In this document: piece by piece, positions 20,441 through 31,044 of the stretch
How positions within the stretch are numbered: position 1 is the first letter of the stretch
How the letters are laid out: each line of letters starts with the position of its first letter
Assembly: GCF_024703895.1 (NCBI RefSeq)
Contig: NZ_CP087968.1
Location: 3,906,001 to 3,970,000 of the forward strand
Origin: Nocardioides sp. B-3
GTDB lineage: Bacteria > Actinomycetota > Actinomycetes > Propionibacteriales > Nocardioidaceae
Reading direction: 5' to 3'
DNA length: 64,000 nt
Made by a program: the position numbers and the translations under genes
Notes under the pieces: generated by a model
The model's input: only the letters and a program-made list of their open reading frames with translations
Databases searched by the model: none
What the model was told of the DNA's origin: nothing

Positions 20441-21474
20441 AGCCGGCCCTCGAACAGTCCGCGCACTCCGGCGTTGCTCCGCAGGAGCTCCATGGCGTAC
20501 GCCGCATGGCCGGGCACATAGCCGTTGCCGACGATCATCCGGACGTCGGCGGCCGGGCCCTCCGCGCCGAGCGCCGCGGCCGAGAAGGAGGTGGCCATCG
20601 AGAAGAAGATGACGGTGCCGCGCTCGGCCGTGGCCGGGGATGGCACCGCCCTCGCAGCCCGGCACGTCGACGCAGACGACCGTCACGTCGGCCGGTCCGC
20701 CGGCCTCGGGCCACCGCGTCGCGCAGGGCGATCGGGTTGCGAGCGTCGGCGACGACCACCTCGTCGGCCAGCCCTGCGCCTCGCAGTCGCTCCGCCTCCG
20801 CCTCCTGCGGAACGATCCCGATGAGGGCGTCCGGCGCCGGCCCGGCGAGCCGCGGCGAGGCTGAGGGAACCGGACTTGCCGCCTCCTCCGATCACGGCCA
20901 CTGTCGGCTCGACGTAGTCCGCGACCACGCGCGGGTGAGCGCGGGAGCACCACAGACGTCCATGACGCTCAGGGACAGTGCCGGGTCGAGGTCATCGGGA
21001 ATGACGGCCGCGATGGAGCGACCGAACAGGACGGCGTACCCGTCACAGGGGACCTGCTCGCTGAGGCCGTCCCACTGCTTCAGCTCATCCTCGAGGACGA
21101 GCGGGGTGAGGGGTGAGGCTGACCAGAGTGGCGATGCGGTCGCCGACCTTGAGGCCGAGCGTCGACTCGGGGCCGACCTCCTCGACGGTGCCGACGAGCA
21201 TGCCGCCGGAGCCGGTCACCGGGTTGTGCATCTTGCCGCGGGTGCTCACGATCTCGAGGACCTCCGCGCGGACCTTGTCCCCGTCATGGGCGTGCTTGCC
21301 CTCGAGCTGGCGGAAGGACGCGGCGTCGAGGTTGAGCTTCTCCACGCGCACCCGGACCTCGTCGGGCCACAGCTCTGCGCTCGTCTCGAGCCGCTGGGCT
21401 GCCTGAGGCAGCACCACGACCTCGTCCAGGACACGGTGCAGGCCAGTGGGATCGCTGGTCGAGTCGCGGGACAT
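20437..21474 (-). CDS. kdd: 3,5-diaminohexanoate dehydrogenase, frameshifted
   Basis: Kdd oxidises 3,5-diaminohexanoate with NAD+ to 3-keto-5-aminohexanoate. The N-terminal MDR-like domain (HRVLDEVVVLPQAAQRL, GGMLVGTVEEVGPES, GLKVGDRIATLVSLT) is followed by a Rossmann loop VAVIGGGGKSGSLSLAAARR. It ends GYVPGHAAYAMELLRSNAGV. Shifts occur near 21095, 20870 and 20695. I chose the ATG at 21474 because GGAGG lies 8 bp upstream; an in-frame ATG at 21492 is possible. The end overlaps the kamD start as GTGA. The downstream cleavage enzyme Kce is not encoded in the window. Confidence 0.9.
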
Positions 21475-21500
21475 CCGCTCGTCCTCCGTCATTTGGTAAC

Positions 21501-21557
21501 CGATACAGGAGATATTGCGGCGCGTCATTGGACTTGCCGGATAATCTCCTCGTATCG
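21501..21557. promoter_or_regulatory. Spaced inverted repeat between divergent kdd and kamA
   Basis: CGATAC-A-GGAGAT (21501-21513) and ATCTCC-TC-GTATCG (21544-21557) are mirror arms centred about 43 bp apart, near four helical turns. The stretch is AT-richer than the surroundings. An Lrp/AsnC regulator gene flanks the cluster, so these are candidate paired binding sites controlling both directions. Confidence 0.5.
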
Positions 21558-21621
21558 TGTCAGATGAGGCGCGGCTCACACAACTGACGCGCCGACCCCG
21601 TCACTCGCCCTTGGAGCAACC

Positions 21622-23085
21622 ATGAGCCTCGACACCGCAACGCCGGACCTCCGCGTTGATTCCGGTCAGCCCTACCCCTACCAGCGCGTCGAGCTCGTCG
21701 AGCCCGACTGGACGCGGTTCCCGGGATGGCGAGACGTCACGGCCGAGGACTGGGCGTCCGTGCAGTGGCAGCGTGCGCACTGCGTGAAGAACGTGAAGCA
21801 GCTGCGCGAGCTGCTCGGTGACTCGGTGGACGAGCGGTTCTACGCCGACCTCGAGCGCGACCCGGGCCGAGCGGGCCACGATGTCGATGCTGGTGCCGCC
21901 GCAGATGATGAACACGATGGTGCCTTCCGTCGTGCCGTCGGGGGCTGGCTCTCTCACTGAGGCCTTCTACGCCGACCCGATCCGCAACTACATGATCCCG
22001 GTGTTCAGCGATCGCCGTACGGACTGGTCGTCGCACCCGCACGCCACCCGCGACTCGCTGCACGAGCACGACATGTGGGCCACCGAGGGGCTGACGCACC
22101 GCTACCCGACGAAGGTGCTCGCCGAGCTGCTGCCGACGTGCCCGCAGTACTGCGGCCACTGCACGCGCATGGACCTCGTCGGCAACTCGACGCCAGTGAT
22201 CGAGAAGCTGAAGTTCGCGGGCAAGCCCAACGACCGCATCGGCGACATGATCGACTACCTCAAGCGCACGCCGTCGGTGCGCGACGTCGTCGTCTCCGGT
22301 GGCGACGTGGCCAACATGCCGTGGCCCCGCCTCGAGGCGTTCCTGACCTCGGTCCTCGAGGTCGACAACATCCGCGACATCCGCCTCGCTACCAAGGCGC
22401 TCATCGGGCTCCCTCAGCACTGGCTGCAGCCCGAGGTCGTCGACGGCGTCGGTCGCGTCGCCGCCATCGCCCGCTCGCGCGGGGTCTCCTTGGCGATCCA
22501 CACGCACGCCAACCACGCGAACTCGGTGACGCCCATGGTCGCCGCTGCCACGCGCGCCATGCTTGATGCGGGTGTCCGCGACGTACGCAACCGGGGAGTG
22601 CTGCTCAACGGCGTCAACGCCGACGGCGACACCCTCCTCGACCTGTGCTTCCGGCTGCTCGATGGCGCGCAGATCATGCCCTACTACTTCTACATGTGCG
22701 ACATGATCCCGTTCTCGGAGCACTGGCGGGTGTCGGTCGCCGACGCGCAGAAGCTGCAGCACCACATCATGGGCTACCTCCCCGGCTTCGCGACGCCGCG
22801 CATCGTCTGCGACGTGCCGTTCGTCGGCAAGCGCTGGGTGCACCAGCTGGCGGACTACGACACCGAGCGCGGCATCTCCTACTGGACCAAGAACTACAAG
22901 ACGTCCATCGAGGCCTCCGACTCCGAGGCACTGTCGCGGACCTACGAGTACTACGACCCGATCCACACCCTCCCCGCCGCCGGCCGGCCCGGTGGGAGAA
23001 GCACGGGCGCCTCGACGAGACCGCGCTCAAGGCCGCCGAGATGGCCGAGGCGTCTCGCCGTACCGCCGCGCTGCAGGCCCGGTAG
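21622..23085 (+). CDS. kamA: Lysine 2,3-aminomutase (radical SAM), frameshifted
   Basis: KamA converts L-lysine to L-beta-lysine with a [4Fe-4S] cluster, SAM and PLP, the first step of the pathway encoded by the divergent genes. The cluster motif CPQYCGHC (CxxxCxxC) lies near base 22141, followed by DVVVSGGDVANMP and AIHTHANHANSVTP. Shifts occur near 21880 (after FYADLERD) and near 22985 (before RWEKHGRLDETALKAAEMA). The corrected length is about 487 residues, at the long end of the family. The ATG at 21622 is preceded by TTGGAGCAACC, giving a GGAG ribosome site. An IS element follows its stop. Confidence 0.94.
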
Positions 23086-23105
23086 GTCCCCGGGTAGGCC
23101 GTCGG

Positions 23106-23149
23106 ACTTCCCTGACAGGTGGTGGAGTCCCCGGATATCCGGGGACTCC
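23106..23149. repeat. Left half of the split palindrome at the IS insertion site
   Basis: The segment 23106-23123 is the exact inverse of 24950-24967. Next to it, 23124-23149 is a perfect 26-bp palindrome (GGAGTCCCCGGAT and its complement) that also occurs at 24924-24949. Together the outer arms and one palindrome copy would form a 62-bp perfect palindrome in the absence of the IS. It is positioned as a two-way terminator between kamA and the convergent regulator. Confidence 0.85.
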
Positions 23150-24923
23150 GTCACGTGTAAGGCGTTGCAGAGGCTGTTGCTAAATCGCCGGTCCGGGTAC
23201 GTGACCTCTGAGCGCTGTGCCGAAATACTGGGGCCATGGCTCGTTCGTATCGTCCGGTTGATCGTGATCAGCAGTTTCTGATGCCTCCCTCGTTGCGTGA
23301 GTGGTTGCCGGAGGATCACCGGGTGTGGTTCGTGTTGGGGGTCGTGGAGGAGCTCGACACAAGCGGTTTCCATGCCCGGCACCCGAAGGTCGGTCCGGGG
23401 CGCCGCGCGTTCGATCCGGACCTGCTGCTGGGAGTGCTGGTCTATGCCTACGCGGTCGGGGAACGTTCCTCGCGACGGATCGAGACGCTGTGCGGTGAGC
23501 ACGTGGCGTTCCGGGTGTTGTGCGGGCGCGATGTGCCCGACCATACGGTGATCTCCCGGTTCCCGCGCGACCCATGAGGACCGGTTCGCTGAGGTGTTCG
23601 CGCAGGTGCTGGTGCTGTGCGGGCAGGCCGGGATGGGCAGACTCGGCACGGTCGCGATCGATGGCACCAAGATCGCCGCGAACGCCTCGATCTTCGCCAA
23701 CCGGGCCGAGGACTCACTGCGCGCTCAGGCCGACCGGATCGCCCGCCAGATCGCCGCCGAGGCTGCCGCGGCCGACGCGGCCGAGGACGAGCTGTACGGC
23801 GACAAGCACGGTGATGAGCTGGCCCCCGAGTTCGCCAACCCGGCCACCCGCGCGGCCGCGATCAAGGCCGCGCTGGCCGAGATCGAGAAGGAGAAGACCA
23901 AGCAGGCCGAGGAAGCCGCCGATGAGGCCGAGCGACGCGCACAAACCCGGCAGGTCCGGGCCGCGGCCCTGCGTGAGGAACTTGCCGCGGCCGAGCGGGA
24001 GGCCGCGGCACGGGTCGCGGCCCGGGAGGGCGTCCGGGAAGCGGCTCGCACCCACGGCACGCGCCGCCCCAGCGGGCAACGGCCACAGTTGGTGTCATGG
24101 AAGGTCCGCCGGCTGCGCGAGCGGCTGGCAGCCCTTGAGCGTCGCGCGGCCACCGCGGCTCCCCACCCCCGCAAGAGCATGGGCCGTGCGAGCACCCGGA
24201 AGGCGAACTTGACCGACCCGCAGAGCCGGGTCATGAACACGCGTACGGGCTGGGTGCAGGGCTACAACGCCCAGCTCGCGGTCACCGCCGACCACCTGAT
24301 CCCGGCGCTGATGCTGACCCGGGCGCCCACCGACATGGACTGCCTGCAACCGATGATGAACGCAGCCCAGAGCGCCGCGAGGACCATCGCCCACACACGA
24401 GCCGACGACGGCGGTGACGATGAGATCGGGCTGGTCCCGGCCGATGCCGGCTACTGCTCGATGGACAACCTCACCGCCCCCGGACCCAACCGGCTCATCG
24501 CCACCGGCAAGGACCGACGACTCGCCGACGAGGCCGCCGACGACCCGCGGACCGGCCCACCACCGCCCGACGCGAGCCCGCTCGAACGCATGCGGCACCA
24601 GATGAAGACACCCGAAGGACTCGCCGCCTACGCCCACCGCGGCGCAACCGTGGAACCAGTCAACGCACACCTCAAAGACCAGACCGGACTACGCCGCTTC
24701 AGCCGCCGAGGACTCGCCGCGGCCACCAGCGAACTCAACCTCGCCGCCGCAGTCGTGAACCTGCTCAAGCTCCACCGCCACACCACCGCAGCACTGGCCA
24801 CCTGACGAGATCGGCCGGGCGCGCGCCCGGCCGACGACCCTCAACACCGCCATCGCCGCCATCCCCACGCGCCGACGTACCGAAATCAAACAGCAACAGC
24901 CTCTGCAACGCCTGACACGTGAG
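23150..24923 (+). mobile_element. IS1182-like insertion sequence, about 1.77 kb
   Basis: Terminal inverted repeats of 31 bp lie at 23151-23181 and 24892-24922 with one mismatch (TCACGTGTAAGGCG against TCACGTGTCAGGCG). One DDE transposase of the IS1182 type fills the interior. The element is bounded on both sides by an identical 26-bp palindrome, which looks like the duplicated target. Members of this family are known to favour palindromic targets. An alternative is that the palindrome and outer arms belong to longer (about 75-bp) terminal repeats. Confidence 0.85.
23236..24805 (+). CDS. IS1182-type DDE transposase, one frameshift
   Basis: The N-terminus (MARSYRPVDRDQQFLMPPSL, WLPEDHRVWFVLGVVEELD) is the family's DNA-binding part. 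DDE residues appear as Asp in VAIDGTKIAAN, Asp in LVPADAGYCSMDNL, and Glu in ATVEPVNAHLKDQTGLRRF. An alanine-rich charged region (about 120 residues) between the first two acidic residues is a predicted coiled coil. One extra C near 23567 (CGGTTCCCGCG) breaks the frame; otherwise it is complete, about 523 residues. It could be inactive if the shift is real. Confidence 0.9.
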
Positions 24924-24967
24924 GGAGTCCCCGGATATCCGGGGACTCCACCACCTGTCAGGGAAGT
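24924..24967. repeat. Right half of the split palindrome at the IS insertion site
   Basis: This is the second copy of the 26-bp perfect palindrome (24924-24949) plus the right outer arm (24950-24967), the inverse of 23106-23123. The arm begins 7 bp downstream of the regulator stop codon, the usual place for a terminator. Confidence 0.85.
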
Positions 24968-24973
24968 TCGACA

Positions 24974-25427
24974 TTAGCCGAGAGGGCGGTTCTCGTACGG
25001 CGTCGAGAGCACGATCGTCGTCCGGGTGGACACGTTCGCGGCGGAGCGGATCCGGGCGAGGAGATCCTCGAGGTCGCGCGGGGTGGGGACACGGATCTTG
25101 AGGATGTACGACTCCTCGCCGGCCACGGACCAGCAGGACTCGATCTCGGGGATCTCGACGAGCCGCTCGGGGTAGTCGTCGGGCTGGGAGGGGTCGATGG
25201 GTGTGATGGAGATGAAGGCGGTGAGCGGGCGACCGAGCTGCTCGTGGTCCACCCGGGCGCCGTACCCCTTGATCAGGCCCTTGGCCTCGAGCCGCTTCAC
25301 GCGCTGGTGCACGGCGGAGGTGGACAGGCCGGTCGCCTTGCCCGTGGTCGGTGAACGACATCCGCCCATCGGTCCCGAGCAGGGACAGGATGAGGCGGTC
25401 GGTGTTCTCCACGGCTGGGGTCGTCAC
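24974..25427 (-). CDS. Lrp/AsnC family transcriptional regulator, one frameshift
   Basis: The 151-residue protein has an N-terminal winged HTH (DRLILSLLGTDGRMSFTD, then GLSTSAVHQRVKRLEAKGLI) and a RAM ligand-binding domain (FISITPIDPSQPDDYPERLV, ESCWSVAGEESYILKIRVPT). One frameshift near 25345 lies at the start of the recognition helix. The GTG at 25427 is the chosen start. It sits at the far side of the IS from the lysine genes, so amino-acid-responsive control of kamA/kdd is the likely role (inference). It diverges from the exonuclease gene. Confidence 0.88.
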
Positions 25428-25465
25428 GCGCTCAGAGTAGCGATGGATCGTGCAAGGATCCGGTT

Positions 25466-26392
25466 GTGACCGCACAGCGAATGATGCTTCTCGACACGGC
25501 CTCTCTCTACTTCCGCGCATTCTTCGGCGTCCCGGACTCCGTGCGGGCTCCCGACGGCACTCCGGTCAACGCCGTGCGCGGGCTTCTCGACTTCATCAGC
25601 CGGCTCGTCGAGGAGTACCAGCCGACCGACCTCGTCTGCTGCTGGGACAACGACTGGCGCCCGCAGTGGCGCGTCGACCTGATCCCGTCCTACAAGGGAC
25701 ACCGCGTCGTCGCCGTACGCACTGATCGACCGGACATCGAAGAGGTCCCCGATCCGCTCGAGGCCCAGATCCCGGTGATCATCGACGTCCTCAACGCGTT
25801 CGGCATCTCCATCGTGGGCGCCGATCACTACGAGGCCGACGACGTCATCGGCACCCTCGCCACCACCGCGACCATGCCCGTCGACATCGTCACCGGCGAT
25901 CGCGACCTCTTCCAGCTCGTCGACGACGCGGCGCAGGTGCGCGTCCTGTACGTCGCCCGCGGGGTCGCCAAGCACGAGCGCATGACGGAGCACACGGTCG
26001 TCGAGAAGTACTCCGTCCTCCCCCAGCAGTACGCCGACTTCGCCACGCTCCGAGGAGACGCGTCCGACGGCCTGCCCGGCGTGGCCGGGGTCGGCGACAA
26101 GACCGCGGCCAGCCTTCTCCTGTCGTACGGCGACCTGTCGGGCATCCGAGCGGCCGCGGCCGACCCCGGGTCGGCGCTGGGGCCCGGCCCGCGAGGCAAG
26201 CTCATCGCGGCGGCGGACTACCTCGACGTCGCACCCACCGTGGTGGCGGTGGCGAAGGACATCGAGCTCGGCACGCCGGACACGGTGCTCCCGACCATGC
26301 CGAAGGACCCCGCGGCGCTGGCAGTCCTCGCCGAGCGATGGGGACTGAGCAGCCCGGTCGCGCGCCTGACCGGGGTGCTCGCCGGTCGATGA
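25466..26392 (+). CDS. 5'-3' exonuclease (FEN/PolA N-terminal domain type)
   Basis: This is a stand-alone 5'-3' exonuclease related to the N-terminal domain of DNA polymerase I. Metal-binding acidic residues are visible in MMLLDTASLYFRAFF, the YEADDVIGTLA helix and IVTGDRDLFQLVDD. The helix-hairpin-helix appears as DGLPGVAGVGDKTAASLL. It is intact at 308 residues, the usual length of the actinobacterial protein. It starts at a GTG at 25466. Its stop overlaps the next gene (ATGA). Likely roles are Okazaki-fragment or repair flap processing. Confidence 0.92.
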   Translation: MTAQRMMLLDTASLYFRAFFGVPDSVRAPDGTPVNAVRGLLDFISRLVEEYQPTDLVCCWDNDWRPQWRVDLIPSYKGHRVVAVRTDRPDIEEVPDPLEAQIPVIIDVLNAFGISIVGADHYEADDVIGTLATTATMPVDIVTGDRDLFQLVDDAAQVRVLYVARGVAKHERMTEHTVVEKYSVLPQQYADFATLRGDASDGLPGVAGVGDKTAASLLLSYGDLSGIRAAAADPGSALGPGPRGKLIAAADYLDVAPTVVAVAKDIELGTPDTVLPTMPKDPAALAVLAERWGLSSPVARLTGVLAGR

Positions 26393-27011
26393 GCGACGAC
26401 GGCACCCTCGTCGTCCGCGTGACGATGAACCCGACGCTGCGAAGGGTCGCGTTCGCGAACACCACCCTGTACGTGCTCTGGTGCGCCGTGGTGATCGTGC
26501 CGGCGCTCCTGTTCCTGTTCACCCGGCCGGAACCGGCGGGCGCCGTCATCTCCGTCATCGTGATCGCCCGGTGCAGCCGGGTGATCTGGAGCATCGTCCC
26601 GTCGGCGAGGAAGAAGTACCGAGCACTCTCGATGGGAGTCCCGACGCTGCGGCTCGACGACCTCGGCGTCCGCGTGCGCGACGTACCCATGAATCTCGAC
26701 GGTGCGAGCTCGGCATGGGCGGACTGTGCCGCCGTGGTGGTCAGCAAGGCACCCAAGGGCCCGGAGTGGCCGGTGCAGCCCGCTCGCTACGTGCAGTTCG
26801 TGCCGGTGAGCGAGGACCGCGTGGCGACGCACGGGGCCACGCGCGGTGACGTCCGGAAGAAGCTGCTCGGCCTCACGCAGACCGCCGCCGCGCTCGCCCG
26901 GCTCGAGCTACCCGGCGTGCGACCCGACGCGGACGATGTCGTCGCCCTGGATCAGGGCACGTCGGCCGCAGACGAGGCTCGTCGGCGCCGGTCACTCCGT
27001 CACGGACGAGT
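26389..27011 (+). CDS. Two-TM membrane protein of unknown function
   Basis: The ATG overlaps the exonuclease stop. Two hydrophobic segments (roughly residues 25-45 and 51-68) are followed by a soluble domain of about 140 residues that might be PH-like (VPTLRLDDLGVRVRDVPM; ARYVQFVPVSEDRVATHG). The open frame continues to 27372, but past about 26990 it runs antisense to the helicase gene with unusual composition. I therefore place the end near 27011, where the TAG of another frame lies; a sequencing shift may hide the real stop. Function is not recognised. Confidence 0.55.
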
Positions 27012-29723
27012 AGGCCACGACCCCCGCTTCAGCGCGTGCACCGCGTCGCGGGCGGTCTTGCGCAGAGGCGTGTCACCGGCAGCGTCGGCGACCCGGCCCG
27101 CGAGGTCGAGGAGCTGCTTCATCCAGCGGACGAAGTCACCCGCCGCGAGGTCGGTGGCACCGAGCACGTCGTCCGAGGTCGTCACCCTCCGCCCAGCGAT
27201 AGGCCGCCCGAGGCGAAGCCGAAGTCGGGCTCACGCAGGAACTCCAGCTTGTTGTCGCGCTCCGGGGCGTCCAGCTGTCCCCAGACACGGACCGTCTCGA
27301 CGAGCGCCTCCGCGGACCGCACCGCCGGGCACCCCAGGCGCGGATGCGTCATCGGCGCGCCGCGCCTCGTAGACCAGCGACGAGAGCACCGCCGCCAGCT
27401 CGGACGCGGTCAACGAGTCCCAGAGGCCTTCGCGCAGCGACTCGGCCGCCACCGGGTCCATGTCGGTGTAGATCCGCCGCAGGTGCCGCCCGCGCTCCGT
27501 GACGGTGTCGCCCTCGAGATATCCCAGCGCGGTCAGCACGCTGCAGACCCGGTCGAAGGTGCGCGCCACCGTGTTGGTGCGCGACTCGACCCGGCGCTTG
27601 AGCGTCTCCGCGTCGCGGCCCAGCTTGAAGGACCGCTCCGCCCAGCGCGCATGGTCCTCGCGCTCGGGGCACTGGTGGCACGGGTGCTGCTTCATCCGGG
27701 TGCGGAGCTCGGCGATCTCGCGGTCCACCGGCGAGTCGGCAAACGACTCCACGGATGTCGTACGGCGCGGGGGCGGCGGCGTCAGGTTGTGTGTCTTGGT
27801 CCGCAGCGCCGAGGCGAGGTCTCGTCGCATGGCCGGGTTGCGACCGTTGAACGACTTGGGCAGTCGCATCCGGGCCAGCGCCTCGACCGGGGTCTGGAAG
27901 TCCATCGGCGCGAGCCGGCGCGCCCGGGCGGTCCGCGGTCAGGACGTAGGGCCGCTGCTCGTGGCTGCTGATCCCCGGGTCGAGGATCACCGCGAAGCCG
28001 GCGAACTTGCCGTTGGGCACCATGATGATGTCGCCGGGCTTGAGCCCGGCCAGCGACGCGATGGCCTCGTCGCGTCGATCGGAGCGCCGCTCCCGGGACG
28101 CCCCCTTCTCGACCTCGGAGATGCGACGGCGCAGTGCGGCGTACTCCATGAAGTCGCCGACGTGGCAGGTCGCGGCCTCGTTGTAGCCCACGATCGCCTC
28201 CTGTGCCTTCTGCAGCTGGCGCGCCAGCCCGACGACGGCACGGTCCGCCCGGAACTGCGCGAACGACTGCTCGAGCAGCTCACGGGAGCGCTCCCGGCCG
28301 AACTGGTGCACGAGGTTGACGGCCATGTTGTAGGACGGGCGGAACGAGCTGCGCAACGGATAGGTGCGGGTCGAGGCGAGTCCGGCGACCTCGCGGGGGT
28401 TCATCCCGGGCTGCCACAGCACGACGCCGTGGCCCTCGACGTCGAGGCCACGGCGACCGGCGCGCCCGGTGAGCTGGGTGTACTCCCCCGGCGTGATGTC
28501 GGCGTGCGTCTCGCCGTTCCACTTCGACAGCTTCTCGATCACCACCGTGCGCGCCGGCATGTTGATGCCGAGCGCCAGCGTCTCGGTCGCGAAGACCGCC
28601 TTGACGAGCCCGCGGAGGAAAAGCTCCTCCACGCAGGACTTGAACGTGGGCAGCATCCCGGCATGGTGGGACGCCACGCCGCGCATCAGCCCGTCGAGGA
28701 ACTCGTGGTAGCCGAGGACCTCGAGGTCGTCCTCGGGCAGGTGCCGGCACCTCTCCTCGACGTACGCGAAGATCTCCTTGCGTTCCAACTCGTTGTTGAG
28801 CCGCACGTTGGCCGAGAGGCACTGCGTCACCGCGGCGTCGCAGCCGACGCGGCTGAAGATGAACATGATCGCCGGCAGCAGACCCTCGGCGTCGAGGCGC
28901 TCGAGCACCTCGACGCGGCTCGGGATCCACACACGGCGACCGTTGCCCACCTGACGTGGGTTCTTCGACGACCCCGGCTTGCCCTTGCGGGCCGACTTCC
29001 GGTCGCGCATCAACCGGGAGCTGGCCCAGTCGTCGCGCGCGATCCGGACCAGCTCGTCGTTGACCGGCGCGCCTTCCTTCACGAAGCCGGCGCTGGCGTC
29101 GACGTCGGAGGACGCGAAGAGGTCGAACAGCTTGCGACCGACCATGACGTGCTGGAAGAGAGGCACGGGTCGGCGTTCCTCGACGATGGTGGTCGTCTCA
29201 CCGCGCACGGTCGCCAGCCACTCGCCGAACTCCTCGGCGTTCGACACGGTCGCCGACAGCGACACCAGCGTGACCGACTCCGGGAGGTGGATGATCACCT
29301 CTTCCCAGACGGCTCCGCGCATCCGGTCGGCGAGGTAGTGCACCTCGTCCATCACCACGAAGCCGAGGCCGAGCAGCGTCCGCGAGCTGGCGTAGAGCAT
29401 GTTGCGCAGCACCTCGGTGGTCATCACCACGATCGGCGCCTCGCCGTTGACGACGTTGTCGCCGGTCAGCAGGCCCACCTTGTCCGGCCCGTAGCGCGCG
29501 ACAAGGTCGTTGTACTTCTGGTTGCTGAGCGCCTTGATCGGGGTCGTGTAGAAGCACTTGCGTCCGGTCTCGAGCGCCGGGTGTACGGCGAACTCCCCCA
29601 CGATCGTCTTGCCGGACCCGGTCGGAGCAGCCACGAGGACACCGCGACCGTCCTCGATCTCTGGCACGCTCGCAGCTGGAAGTCGTCGAGCGGGAACTTG
29701 TACAGGTCCGTGAACGAAGCCAT
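26992..29723 (-). CDS. helY: Ski2-like DEVH-box helicase (HelY type), frameshifted
   Basis: This is a superfamily 2 RNA/DNA helicase of the HelY/Ski2-like group. Walker A is VAAPTGSGKTIVGEFA, Walker B is the DEVH box in VVMDEVHYLADRM, motif III is SLSATVSN, and motif VI is QLTGRAGRRGLDVEG. A C-terminal DSHCT-like domain carries the cysteines HPCHQCPEREDHARW. Shifts lie near 29665 (after FQLRACQ), 27925, 27340, 27195 and 27020. The corrected tail ends VVAYSSVTE at 26992. I chose the ATG at 29723. The gene is downstream of dgk in the pafBC-tatAC block, its conserved position in actinobacteria. Confidence 0.92.
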
Positions 29724-29728
29724 GACGC

Positions 29729-30600
29729 TCACGCGAACACCCCCAACGCGCCCGGCTCGCACGTGATCGTCAATGGCAGCTCGCCGAACCGCTCGCCGTC
29801 GGCGTAGGTGACGACCCCCGCCGCGGCGACCGTCACGCTGCGGACGCGGTGGTGCTCGTACTCCGGCTCGCCGACGTGGGTGCCGGAGAAGAGCTTGGGA
29901 TAGGTGCGGATCAGCCCGGGCTTGGTCATCGTGTTGATGATGACCACGTCGAGGAAGCCGTCGTCGAGCAGGGCCCCTTCGGTGATGCGGAGCCCTCCGC
30001 CGTACGACGTGCCGTTGCCCACAGCGACGAGCATCGCCTCGCGCTTGAGGGAGACGCCGTCGAGGTCGAGGGTGAAGGTCATCGGGCGGAAGGTGCGCAG
30101 CTCGGCGAGGGTGGCGACGTTGTAGCGCATCTGGCCGCGCGGCCGATCATCTCGTTGGCGCGCTCGTTGACGATGGCGTCGAAGCCGGCCGCCGGGACCG
30201 TGACGAAGTAGCGAGAACCGGCGCGCGCCGGGTCGACGGTGCGGATGCGGGAGCCGATCACGCGGTCGGCCGCCGCGACGGGGTCCTTGCGCGGCAGGTC
30301 GAAGTAGCGAGCGACGTCATTGCCGGTGCCGGCGGGGATGATCCCGAGCGGGATGCCGGTCCCGGCGAGTATCTGGGCGGCGAGGTGGACGAGCCCGTCG
30401 CCGCCGCAGACCACCAGCGCTTCGACGCCGTCGGCGGCACTGGCCTTCGCCGGGTCGAGTGCCTCGTCGGCGTCGCGGCCCTCGAGGTTGCGCACGACCA
30501 GTCCGGCGTCGCGCAGGCGCGGCAGGGCGGCCTCGCGGTAGCGAGCGCCCTTGCCCTTGCCCGACGTTGGATTGGTGAGAAGAGCGATCTCGCGGGCCAT
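29729..30600 (-). CDS. Diacylglycerol kinase family lipid kinase, one frameshift
   Basis: This is a DagK/YegS-family lipid kinase. It starts MAREIALLTNPTSGKGKGAR, with the nucleotide-binding VVCGGDGLVHLAAQIL and IPAGTGNDVARYF motifs. The C-terminal half (AVGNGTSYGGGLRITEGALLDDGFLDVV) is typical. A shift near 30143 separates the two halves. The corrected length is about 290 residues. It probably phosphorylates diacylglycerol for phospholipid recycling. It ends 6 bp before the helY start. Confidence 0.9.
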
Positions 30601-30620
30601 GTCACCGACCCTATCCAGCG

Positions 30621-31031
30621 TCAGCGACGACCCTGCTTCTCCGCGCCGATGCGGATCAGGGCAGCCATGTTGTCGGGCGAGCCACCGACGGCCCGCGCCA
30701 GCCCGGCCGGGGTGTCGAGCACCCGGTCGGCATCGAAGCGGGTGCCCGGCGCGGCGAGCACCGGGCGGTCGGCGTACGAACCGAGAAGGACCTGCCCGTG
30801 CCGCCACGCCCGGTGGGCGCGCAGTCGTGAGTCGTCGTCGGTGACGGGAGCTGGGTAGGCCTCGTCGACGGCGAGCAGGTCGCAGCCCGGGACGTGGTCC
30901 CCCGAGACGATGCGACCCGCGACGAGGTGCCCGTTGCGCAGGCCCTCGTCGGCGTGCCAGACCACCCGGCCGATGCCGAGCCACTCGGGCAGGTCGAAGG
31001 GATCGACGTCGATGATCGGCGTGGACTCCAT
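30621..31031 (-). CDS. Conserved hypothetical protein of the tat-dgk cluster
   Basis: This is an intact 136-residue soluble protein starting MESTPIIDVDPFDLPEWLG. It is rich in acidic and tryptophan residues at the N-terminus and has no membrane segment or known catalytic motif. It sits between tatC and the lipid kinase, 13 bp after tatC. I do not recognise a domain; conservation of the gene in this position in relatives would be the test. Confidence 0.75.
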   Translation of the reverse strand: MESTPIIDVDPFDLPEWLGIGRVVWHADEGLRNGHLVAGRIVSGDHVPGCDLLAVDEAYPAPVTDDDSRLRAHRAWRHGQVLLGSYADRPVLAAPGTRFDADRVLDTPAGLARAVGGSPDNMAALIRIGAEKQGRR

Positions 31032-31044
31032 GCGCGCCACTGTG

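Noticed and set aside
27499..29766. A 755-codon open frame on the plus strand, antisense to the helicase
   Set aside because: It is a shadow of helY typical of high-GC DNA; it has no domain features, while the minus strand shows complete helicase motifs.
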